Source of the DNA: Candidatus Omnitrophota bacterium
Lineage (GTDB): Bacteria; Omnitrophota; Koll11; Zapsychrales; Fredricksoniimonadaceae
DNA: 9,080 bases
NCBI GenBank assembly: GCA_023247595.1
Contig: JAHFGF010000058.1
Span: 1-9,080, forward strand
Direction of reading: 5' to 3'
Part shown: positions 1-6,244 of the stretch, in pieces
How positions within the stretch are numbered: the stretch's first letter is position 1
How the letters are laid out: the number at the start of each line of letters is the position of its first letter
The notes under the pieces: generated by a model
Seen by the model: the letters and a program-made list of their open reading frames with translations, nothing else
Told to the model about the DNA's origin: nothing
Database searches by the model: none
Made by a program: the position numbers and the translations under genes

Positions 1-379
1 TTTTCTTGATGTCCTTGACGCTATGATCATCAAATCCCATCACATGCAAAATCCCGTGAACAACATACAACGTGATTTCTTTTTCCAAAGGCACGCCGTA
101 TTGTTTGGCTTGAATGCGCGCGACGGAAGGACAAATAATAATCTCCGCCATAAGAAAATCGGAATCTGCCTGCGCGTAATTAAATGTCAATATATCTGTC
201 TCATAGGAATGCCTAAGATGGCGAGTGTTTAACCGTTTCATTTTCTGGGCAGAAACAAAAACAATCGAAAGATCCGCGGCGGAAATTCCTAGATACTGGA
301 GGGCCTTTTGTGCGTTCTTTTTAATTCTGGTCAGGCGGAGGGGAATTCTCGTCTGCAGATTTATTATTGTGATGTCCAT
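1..379 (-). CDS. ybeY: YbeY endoribonuclease / rRNA maturation factor, 3' end outside window
   Basis: YbeY is a single-domain metal-dependent endoribonuclease needed for 16S rRNA 3'-end maturation and ribosome quality control in the cytoplasm. My reading of the minus strand gives 126 residues from the ATG at 377-379 to the window edge; the C-terminus is missing. The zinc-binding signature is visible as HGILHVMGFDDH (residues 108-119, bases 23-58), preceded by LYVV as in the family. The upstream conserved block reads NTRHLRHSYETDILTF (residues 51-66), matching the N..Y(R/L)....TD(V/I)L(S/T)F block. The third histidine is one residue further on than in E. coli (H-x3-H-x6-H, not H-x3-H-x5-H). 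The start lies 59 nt inside the preceding HD-domain gene and has only a weak GGAT-like site 10 nt upstream, so translation is probably coupled. The phoH-pgpH-ybeY neighbourhood is common in bacteria and supports the call. Confidence 0.93.
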   Translation of the reverse strand, partial: MDITIINLQTRIPLRLTRIKKNAQKALQYLGISAADLSIVFVSAQKMKRLNTRHLRHSYETDILTFNYAQADSDFLMAEIIICPSVARIQAKQYGVPLEKEITLYVVHGILHVMGFDDHSVKDIKK

Positions 380-1760
380 TGGCTTTTTTATCCGGATATT
401 TGACGCGCCCATGGTACATGGCGGTTAGAACGCGTGAAAATGTACTTCCAATGACTTCAATATCCCTGAGGGTTAAATTGCATTCATCCAATTGGCCATC
501 TATGAATTTATTGTTGATCACCTTGCGGACTATATCATCAACGCGCGAAGGCGAATGCTCATCAAGAGCGCGGGTTGCCCCTTCAACAGAATCAGCCAGC
601 ATTACAATCGCCGTCTCCCGCGTCTGAGGCTTGGGGCCGGGATATCGGTAATTCTCTTCTTCAATTTTTTCACCGTTGGCTTCTTCCAAAGCCCGCTGGT
701 AAAAATAAAATATCAAACCAGTGCCGTGATGCTGAGGAATAAAATCAATAATTTTTTGATTCAGCCGGTATTTTCGGGCGAGCTCAATGCCTTCCTTCAC
801 ATGATTGAGAATCACCAAACGGCTCATGGACGGTTCAAGATCGTCGTGTTTATTGCCGGAAAAAACCTGGTTCTCAGTAAAATATTCCGGCTTAATCATT
901 TTGCCGATATCATGATAATAAGAACCAACGCGCGCCAGCAGGCTGTGCGCCCCAATCGCATCAGCCGCGGCTTCCGATAAATTACTGACGATAAAACTAT
1001 GGTGATGAGTACCCGGTGCTTCTGTAATCATGCGTTTGAGTAACGGCTGACTCGAGGCATCCGCCAATTCCAAAAGCGTAAAATGCGTAATCTCGCCAAA
1101 GATCGTTTCAAAAATTTTTAAAGTTGAGACAACAACAAAAAAACAAATCACACCATTTAATAAAAGAGGTTTAATCACCGTATCAAATGTCGTGTGTGTG
1201 ATGACCGGATTTAAAAGCAGAGCGCATAACACCTGGATGAGCCCGACATAAAGACCCGCCGCAATCAACCGGCCCCGCGTCCTTGCCCCTCTGACGGTGT
1301 AGGCGCCGACGAGCCCGCTTAAAAAAAACGTGATCATGAAAGTGATCGGGTTGCCGGACATCAATGTCACCACCACACTGCAGGCAAACGACATGAGAAA
1401 AACAAGCTGCAGATCATTAAAAAGCAGCATCGTGAGCATCGTAAAACTGGCAACCGGTATGTATAAAGGAGTCATCTGAGGATAGACTCTCAAGAGATCC
1501 GTGATGAACATCAGGATCGCAATCAATAAACCCAGATTAGATAATAATCTCACCGAAGCTTTTCCAAAAAAAGACAAATGGAGGGCTAAAAAAAACAGGA
1601 GAACCGGAATAATTAGAGAATAATGACAAACAGCCAGAATAATACTGAGAACCAGTAAAACAAAAATACCGACAGCGGACGGCAGCATAGAGAATTTTGC
1701 CTGCTTGCGCCCGGCCTGACCAATGGATGAATTAACTGTGTTTCCTGCCATTTTCCCCAT
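321..1760 (-). CDS. pgpH: PgpH/YqfF-type 7TM-HD membrane phosphohydrolase without the extracytoplasmic sensor domain
   Basis: This is a membrane protein with a cytoplasmic HD domain, of the family whose characterised member, PgpH of Listeria, hydrolyses cyclic di-AMP. In 479 residues I see a short basic N-terminus (1-26), about seven hydrophobic segments between residues 28 and 215, a linker (FGEITHFTLLELAD) and a C-terminal HD domain (about 245-455). HD-type metal and catalytic motifs are intact: HHH at 252-254, HD at 283-284 followed by IGKM, H320, HH at 344-345 and D390 in ADS. The charged tail (456-479) is low complexity. Full-length relatives have about 700 residues, with an extra N-terminal membrane helix and a large extracytoplasmic 7TMR-HDED domain. 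Both are absent, and the upstream DNA encodes the end of phoH. The start at 1760 is preferred because GAGG (1770-1773) lies 9 nt upstream; it overlaps phoH by 29 nt. The substrate is inferred from the family. The symbol is used by homology of the 7TM-HD part only. Confidence 0.9.
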   Translation of the reverse strand: MGKMAGNTVNSSIGQAGRKQAKFSMLPSAVGIFVLLVLSIILAVCHYSLIIPVLLFFLALHLSFFGKASVRLLSNLGLLIAILMFITDLLRVYPQMTPLYIPVASFTMLTMLLFNDLQLVFLMSFACSVVVTLMSGNPITFMITFFLSGLVGAYTVRGARTRGRLIAAGLYVGLIQVLCALLLNPVITHTTFDTVIKPLLLNGVICFFVVVSTLKIFETIFGEITHFTLLELADASSQPLLKRMITEAPGTHHHSFIVSNLSEAAADAIGAHSLLARVGSYYHDIGKMIKPEYFTENQVFSGNKHDDLEPSMSRLVILNHVKEGIELARKYRLNQKIIDFIPQHHGTGLIFYFYQRALEEANGEKIEEENYRYPGPKPQTRETAIVMLADSVEGATRALDEHSPSRVDDIVRKVINNKFIDGQLDECNLTLRDIEVIGSTFSRVLTAMYHGRVKYPDKKANGHHNNKSADENSPPPDQN

Positions 1761-2688
1761 GATTATAGGCCTCGATAATTTTTTGAATCAATTCATGACG
1801 GACAGTGTCTTCGCTGGTCAGCTGAATAAATTTGATTTCCGGAATATTTTTTAATTTTTCCATCGCGTCAACCAAACCAATCCGGTCCCCTTGGGGCAGG
1901 TCGCTCTGCGTGATATCGCCTGTGATCACGGTCTTTGAATCGAACCCAAGGCGGGTTAAAAACATCTTCATCTGTTCCGGCGTGCTGTTCTGCGCTTCAT
2001 CGAGAATAACAAACGCTTCGTTGAGCGTGCGTCCCCTCATAAAAGCCAGCGGTGCCACTTCAATAATACCTTGTTCGGCATACTGCTCAACTTTTTCCGC
2101 CTCCATCATGTCGTGCAAAGCGTCATACAAGGGCCGAAGATACGGTGAAACTTTTTCAACAAGATCACCCGGTAAAAATCCTAAATTCTCTCCCGCTTCA
2201 ACCGCTGGACGCGTAAGAATAATTCTTCGCACCAGTCCCTTTTTCAAAGCGTTGACCGCCATGGCCATGGCCAAATATGTTTTTCCTGTTCCTGCCGGAC
2301 CGATACCGAACACGATATCGTAATTTCTTATAGCCTCAACATATTCAATCTGACCTTTGGTTTTGGGAGTAACTAGACTTCCGGAAACCTCAATTTTCTC
2401 TTTGGCCAATCGTTTAAAATCAAAGTCTTTATCTTTCTCGACTAACCGCAAGGCATAAATAATATCCCGCTTTTTAACATCCCGGCCTTTTTCAACAAAA
2501 GAATCAAGATAATTAAAAAGTTCATTGGCCTTCTGCGTCTGGGCTTCTTCGCCGAGAATCCTGATGCCGTCATTTTCCCGGCTGATCCGGACGTTTAATT
2601 CTTTTTCAATGATTTTTAAATTCAGATCATACCGGCCGAACAACAGCTGGATATCTTTATTGCGTTCAAACTTTAAAAATATTTGCAT
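1732..2688 (-). CDS. phoH: PhoH-like ATPase (KH-like N-domain plus P-loop)
   Basis: PhoH-like P-loop ATPase, also called YbeZ or PhoL, a cytoplasmic protein linked to RNA metabolism and often encoded beside ybeY. The 318-residue length is normal. Residues 1-65 form the small KH-like N-terminal domain. The ATPase domain carries Walker A GIGPAGTGKT (128-137), Walker B AFVILDEAQN (225-234), and the family stretch ending in VITGDITQSDLP (254-265, the sensor-like region). The start at 2688 is supported by GGAG (2698-2701) 9 nt upstream, and only 14 nt separate it from the lipoprotein stop codon. The 3' end overlaps the HD-domain gene by 29 nt, which points to co-transcription and coupled translation. 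The exact biochemical role of this family (RNA helicase-like or ribosome maturation partner of YbeY) is only partly known. The family call is secure. Confidence 0.97.
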   Translation of the reverse strand: MQIFLKFERNKDIQLLFGRYDLNLKIIEKELNVRISRENDGIRILGEEAQTQKANELFNYLDSFVEKGRDVKKRDIIYALRLVEKDKDFDFKRLAKEKIEVSGSLVTPKTKGQIEYVEAIRNYDIVFGIGPAGTGKTYLAMAMAVNALKKGLVRRIILTRPAVEAGENLGFLPGDLVEKVSPYLRPLYDALHDMMEAEKVEQYAEQGIIEVAPLAFMRGRTLNEAFVILDEAQNSTPEQMKMFLTRLGFDSKTVITGDITQSDLPQGDRIGLVDAMEKLKNIPEIKFIQLTSEDTVRHELIQKIIEAYNHGENGRKHS

Positions 2689-2697
2689 GGATAACTT

Positions 2698-2701
2698 CTC
2701 C
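2698..2701 (-). promoter_or_regulatory. Ribosome binding site of phoH
   Basis: GGAG on the minus strand, 9 nt before the phoH ATG, within the 14-nt gap after the lipoprotein gene. It fixes the phoH start at 2688 and shows that phoH can initiate independently inside the operon. Confidence 0.7.
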
Positions 2702-2702
2702 G

Positions 2703-3260
2703 CTAATCAACCGCGGGAATAACTAATACGGTTCCCGGTTTTACAAAATTCGGATTCTTGATTTTTTCTTTATTGGCATCATAGATTTTGGTCCATTTGC
2801 CAAACGTTCCATACACTTTTTTGGAAATTTTTTGAAGCGTGTCATCTTTAACAACCGTATACATCATTCCTGTTTCAGGGACTTCAGACTGTGCAGTTGC
2901 CTGAGGCTGAGGTTCATCATCACCTATATAAGGCAGCGTGATTCCCTCTTTTGTAGGTGTTATCTCAGGCGAAGGCGCGGGAGTTTGAGGTTCACTGGCC
3001 GGCGCATCTGTTTTCTTTAAATCCTGATTCGCTTCGGCTTTTTTCTTTTTATCGAATTCAAAAACATAAATCCGGCGGGTGTTGCGGTCCTCAATGCTCT
3101 TGCCATCTTTTTTATCTCCAGCCACATAGCCGGCATTCCCCATGTTGGCCTGATCCACACGCGGCCGGTCGACGGCATATAAACGCGGCTTCATGCCGCA
3201 TCCGCTTGCGCCCAACAAAACCACAACCATCATTATTGAAAGCAACCATAAACTTTTCAT
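2703..3260 (-). CDS. LysM-domain lipoprotein
   Basis: Probable peptidoglycan-binding lipoprotein of 185 residues. The N-terminus is a lipoprotein signal: MKSLWLL, a hydrophobic core, then LLGASGC with the lipidated Cys at residue 21. A proline-, lysine- and glutamate-rich linker follows (about 70-130), and one C-terminal LysM domain (about 134-182) runs from MYTVVKDDTLQKISKKVYG through WTKIYDANKEKI to VKPGTVLVIP. LysM binds the N-acetylglucosamine-containing glycan of peptidoglycan, so the protein would be membrane-anchored and touch the cell wall. The open frame extends upstream to an ATG at 3350, but 3260 is chosen because AGGAG lies 5 nt upstream and the signal peptide begins exactly there. 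No catalytic domain is visible. It sits at the head of the phoH-pgpH-ybeY gene string. The motif after the Cys (VDQANMGNAGYVAG) resembles Omnitrophota LysM lipoproteins as I recall them, unverified. Its role is unknown. Confidence 0.88.
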   Translation of the reverse strand: MKSLWLLSIMMVVVLLGASGCGMKPRLYAVDRPRVDQANMGNAGYVAGDKKDGKSIEDRNTRRIYVFEFDKKKKAEANQDLKKTDAPASEPQTPAPSPEITPTKEGITLPYIGDDEPQPQATAQSEVPETGMMYTVVKDDTLQKISKKVYGTFGKWTKIYDANKEKIKNPNFVKPGTVLVIPAVD

Positions 3261-3265
3261 ACCGA

Positions 3266-3270
3266 CTCCT
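3266..3270 (-). promoter_or_regulatory. Ribosome binding site deciding the LysM lipoprotein start
   Basis: AGGAG on the minus strand, 5 nt before the ATG at 3258-3260, inside a purine-rich run. It coincides with the start of a clean lipoprotein signal peptide, so the 30-residue upstream extension of the reading frame is rejected. Confidence 0.75.
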
Positions 3271-3378
3271 TTCCCCCTTAGGCGAAAAAATTTCGCGTTT
3301 AGGAAGGAATAAAATTTTATTGTCTTTTCTATTCTCCTTCGCAAAAGCAATAGAACTAGTTTTTTTGCTTCGGAGTAA

Positions 3379-3415
3379 TTATTCTGCTCGAGAATATTCC
3401 TGCGCAGCAGAATAA
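3379..3415. repeat. 10-bp perfect inverted repeat (possible hairpin downstream of aspS)
   Basis: Left arm TTATTCTGCT (3379-3388), right arm AGCAGAATAA (3406-3415), 17-nt spacer that itself contains the palindrome GAATATTC. It lies 52 nt past the aspS stop. As RNA it could be a 3'-end stabilising hairpin or a Rho-type terminator part, but there is no U-tract. A protein-binding site is an alternative. Function is not established. Confidence 0.45.
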
Positions 3416-3466
3416 AATAACGATGCGATTAAACCGCGCTTAGCCGTTTCATGCCAAACGTCACGA

Positions 3467-4858
3467 TCACGAACTTTTCTTTAAAACAACCAATCCCAAT
3501 TCTTTTAACTGTTTGTCATCGACGGATGAAGGAGCTTCCGTCATCAAACAACTGCCGCTTTGTGTTTTAGGGAAAGCAATAACGTCTCGGATTGATTCCA
3601 AACCGTTTAAAATGGTTGTCAATCGGTCAATGCCGTAGGCAACACCCGCGTGCGGTGGGGCCCCGTATTCAAAGGCTCGAAGCAAAAATCCGAAACGTTT
3701 CTGAGCCTCCACTTGGCTGAGGCCAATGATATCAAAAATTTTCTGCTGAAGTTCACGGTTATGGATACGGACGGACCCGCTTCCAATTTCATTTCCGTTT
3801 AACACCAAATCATAAGCGCGCGACCTGACTTTTCCAAATTCGCCCTTTTCCAATAGAGGAACATCTTCCGGCATAATAGACGTGAACGGATGATGCTCAC
3901 TGTCCCAGCGCTTTTCATCGGCATTATATTTTAAAAGAGGAAATTCCGTTACCCATAAAAACGCAAAATCCTGGCCCTCTTTGCGGATGTCCGGCTTGTC
4001 TGAATTGTATTTTTCCATGGCCTCACGATGGGTCATGCGGGGAAATGGAATCGGAAGATCAATTCCTTTAAGTTCTTTAAAAATTTTCTGATAAAGGCGT
4101 TCCGTGATGGAAAAGATATCTTCTTCATCCACAAAAGACATTTCCATATCCAACTGGGTGAATTCCGGCTGGCGGTCCGCGCGCAGGTCTTCATCGCGGA
4201 AACATTTCACAATCTGAAAATAACGATCCATGCCGGAAACCATGAGGATTTGTTTAAACAATTGCGGGGACTGCGGCAAAGCAAAAAATTCGCCCAGCTT
4301 CAATCGGGACGGGACCAAAAAATCACGGGCGCCTTCGGGTGTCGATTTGGTAAGCACGGGCGTTTCGATTTCAAAAAATTGTTCGTTGGTTAAAAACTGA
4401 CGGATGGTTGAACACAACTGATGCCGTGTCTTTAGCGCATGTAATACTTTGGGCCTTCTTAAATCCAGATAACGGTACGTTAAACGGACATCTTCGGAAA
4501 CCAAAGAATTGTCATCAATTTCAAAAGCCGGAACTAAACTGGGATTTAAAATTTCCAGGGCCTGCGCTAAAATTTCAACATCACCGGTGGGAATATCTTT
4601 GTTGGCATTTTTATCGGGACGGACATTAACCGTTCCAGAAATCCTGACGACAAATTCCGGGCCCAGCTTCTCCGCGATCTGATGGACTTCCGGCGCAACG
4701 GATTTGACAAACACGACCTGGGTTATACCGTAACGGTCTCTGATATCAATAAAAATTAACTTTCCCTGATCACGCCGGCGGTGCACCCATCCGCACAGAA
4801 CGACTTTCTGGTCTTTAAAATTTTTATTTAATTCTCCACAGGTGTGCGTTCTTAACAT
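3467..4858 (-). CDS. aspS: Aspartyl-tRNA synthetase, bacterial type, lacking the GAD domain
   Basis: Class II synthetase that charges tRNA-Asp with aspartate, using ATP, in the cytoplasm. The N-terminal OB-fold anticodon domain (about 1-105) has CGWVHRRRDQGKLIFIDIRDR. The catalytic core has motif 1 around IETPVL (164-169), the bacterial signature ALPQSPQLFKQ (193-203), motif 2 CFRDEDLRADRQPEFTQLD (219-237) and motif 3 GAPPHAGVAYGIDRL (399-413). Bacterial AspRS normally has about 590 residues because a GAD domain of roughly 120-130 residues sits between motifs 2 and 3. Here SDKPDIR (286-292) runs almost directly into FAFLWVTEFP (298-307), so the domain is cleanly absent and the protein has 463 residues. 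The frame is open with no sign of a frameshift. Residues on both sides are bacterial type, so it is not the archaeal form that naturally lacks GAD. The start at 4858 follows hisS by 18 nt, with a modest GAAAGG site 10 nt upstream. Confidence 0.96.
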   Translation of the reverse strand: MLRTHTCGELNKNFKDQKVVLCGWVHRRRDQGKLIFIDIRDRYGITQVVFVKSVAPEVHQIAEKLGPEFVVRISGTVNVRPDKNANKDIPTGDVEILAQALEILNPSLVPAFEIDDNSLVSEDVRLTYRYLDLRRPKVLHALKTRHQLCSTIRQFLTNEQFFEIETPVLTKSTPEGARDFLVPSRLKLGEFFALPQSPQLFKQILMVSGMDRYFQIVKCFRDEDLRADRQPEFTQLDMEMSFVDEEDIFSITERLYQKIFKELKGIDLPIPFPRMTHREAMEKYNSDKPDIRKEGQDFAFLWVTEFPLLKYNADEKRWDSEHHPFTSIMPEDVPLLEKGEFGKVRSRAYDLVLNGNEIGSGSVRIHNRELQQKIFDIIGLSQVEAQKRFGFLLRAFEYGAPPHAGVAYGIDRLTTILNGLESIRDVIAFPKTQSGSCLMTEAPSSVDDKQLKELGLVVLKKSS

Positions 4859-4876
4859 AAACCAAAAACCTTTCGT

Positions 4877-6244
4877 TTACGGCTTTAATTTCTTACTCAA
4901 AATTTCAACAACCTCATCCCAACCCACCAGCTCCTGATCGCCGGTTGACATGTCTTTAACAACGACCGAATGACTTTTTTCTTCATCTTCGCCTAAAATC
5001 AGGACGTACTTCGCTTGGCGTTTATCCGCCAATCGCATCTGACTTTTCATGGACCCGCCCGGCCGATGCGCCATGTCACAGCTGATATTGCTTTTTCTAA
5101 TAAAATCCGCAATAACAAAAGCTCTTTTATAAGCTGTTTCTCCAAGTGTGACCATGAACGAATCAAGTTTTCTTTCCGCCCAATCCTTGTCGCCCAAAGA
5201 CAAAAGGATGCGTTCAATACCTAACGCCAAACCAACAGCATCGGCCGCTGGTCCGCCAAGTTCACTAACGAGCCCGTTATAACGTCCGCCAGCGCCCAGA
5301 GCATTCTGACTTCCCAATCCGCCTCCGATAAATTCAAAAACAGTATGCGTGTAATAATCAAGCCCACGGACTAATTTCGGATCATATTCACACGCGATGC
5401 TTAAACTGGCGACCGCTTCTTTGACTTGCGCGAAATAAGTTTTGCTTTCCGCGGACAAATGGCTGTCATCAAATTCTAAACTATTCACAATTTCTTGGCA
5501 TCCGGGATTTTTACAATCCAGCACGCGAAAGACATTGCGGTCGAATCTGTTTCGGCAGTCTTCACAAAGGTCATTTAATTTGACCTTTAACCGCTCACGT
5601 AAAATTTTAGAAAAATTTTCTTTGTCTTCTTTGGTGCCCAGGCTGTTGATCTTTAATTTGAAACCAGACAGGCCAAATTCCTGCAGCAATCTTACACCCA
5701 CGCCAATGACTTCCGCATCAAGATAGGGAGAAACTGTATCAACTCCTATTGCCTCGACGCCGATTTGATGAAACTGACGGAGCCGTCCTTTTTGCGGCCG
5801 TTCTCCGCGGAACATGGGTCCGATATAAAATAATTTTGACAACCCTTCTTTGGCATCCAGACGGTTTTCAATATAGGAACGAACAACACTGGCGGTGCCT
5901 TCCGGCCGAAGGGCTAATCCCCCTTCACTCAAAAGCCCAGCGCTCTTGGCGGCATCAAAAGTTTTAAGCAGTCCTTGGGCTTGATACTGATCCGCTTCTT
6001 TCTGGGACATGGGAACCCAGGCCGGACTATTTAATATTTCCAAAAGCTGTTTGTTAACAACATCACTGGTCTGTCCCATGGAACGCTTAAAAAGATTAAT
6101 GTCTTCATAAATCGGCGTGCGGATTTCAGAAAAACCATAAATAGCCAACACCTCTTTGGCCTTGGTTTCAATGTGATTCCAAGAAGGAATCATGGCGGGT
6201 AAAATATCGGATGTGCCGCGGGGAATAGAAAATAGATTCTTCAT
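4877..6244 (-). CDS. hisS: Histidyl-tRNA synthetase with an extra segment in the catalytic core
   Basis: Class II synthetase charging tRNA-His, expected to be a cytoplasmic homodimer. From the ATG at 6244 it has 455 residues. Visible motifs are IPRGTSDILP (7-16), LRPEGTA (112-118), motif 2 MFRGERPQKGRLRQFHQIG (144-162), the histidine-specific LVRGLDYYTHTVFE (291-304) and AGGRYNGLVSELGG (318-331), followed by a C-terminal anticodon-binding domain (about 360-455). Four cysteines in CEDC and the DCKNPGC segment (227-249) match the usual bacterial insertion. Between NK at 64-65 and LRPEGTA there are 46 residues where E. coli has 14, giving about 32 extra residues. The frame could start at 6310, but those 22 residues are translated from a palindrome and lack similarity, whereas family proteins begin just before IPRGT. 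No convincing Shine-Dalgarno precedes 6244. aspS follows after 18 nt, so the two are likely co-transcribed. Confidence 0.96.
   Translation of the reverse strand: MKNLFSIPRGTSDILPAMIPSWNHIETKAKEVLAIYGFSEIRTPIYEDINLFKRSMGQTSDVVNKQLLEILNSPAWVPMSQKEADQYQAQGLLKTFDAAKSAGLLSEGGLALRPEGTASVVRSYIENRLDAKEGLSKLFYIGPMFRGERPQKGRLRQFHQIGVEAIGVDTVSPYLDAEVIGVGVRLLQEFGLSGFKLKINSLGTKEDKENFSKILRERLKVKLNDLCEDCRNRFDRNVFRVLDCKNPGCQEIVNSLEFDDSHLSAESKTYFAQVKEAVASLSIACEYDPKLVRGLDYYTHTVFEFIGGGLGSQNALGAGGRYNGLVSELGGPAADAVGLALGIERILLSLGDKDWAERKLDSFMVTLGETAYKRAFVIADFIRKSNISCDMAHRPGGSMKSQMRLADKRQAKYVLILGEDEEKSHSVVVKDMSTGDQELVGWDEVVEILSKKLKP

Larger units (their letters stand above)
3261..3466. other. Spacer between aspS and the LysM lipoprotein gene, with inverted repeats
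   Basis: 206 nt without a gene. It holds a perfect 10-bp inverted repeat (3379-3388 and 3406-3415, listed separately) and a second, smaller one next to the lipoprotein ribosome binding site (GCGAAA at 3282-3287, TTTCGC at 3291-3296, 3-nt loop). On the minus strand neither is followed by a run of T, so I do not call an intrinsic terminator for aspS. I looked for -35/-10 pairs reading towards the lipoprotein gene and found none better than about half consensus. The spacer is long compared with the other gaps, so a transcription boundary is plausible but not shown. Confidence 0.45.

Noticed and set aside
492..980. 162-codon open frame on the plus strand
   Set aside because: It lies wholly opposite the HD-domain gene, whose motifs are intact. 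Its product has no recognisable motif and there is no ribosome binding site or spacing that suggests a gene.
1832..2323. 163-codon open frame on the plus strand
   Set aside because: It is the antisense of the conserved phoH ATPase core, serine-rich in a way typical of antisense translation, with no domain.
3261..3350. Longer N-terminus for the LysM lipoprotein (start at 3350)
   Set aside because: It would bury the lipoprotein signal 30 residues inside the protein and ignore the AGGAG site just before the ATG at 3260.
2957..3415. 152-codon open frame on the plus strand across the LysM gene and spacer
   Set aside because: Most of it is antisense to the LysM lipoprotein gene. The part in the spacer has no similarity that I recognise.
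3467..4858. Short aspS as a pseudogene or archaeal-type AspRS
   Set aside because: All three class II motifs and the bacterial QSPQLFKQ block are intact in one frame, and only the GAD domain is missing.
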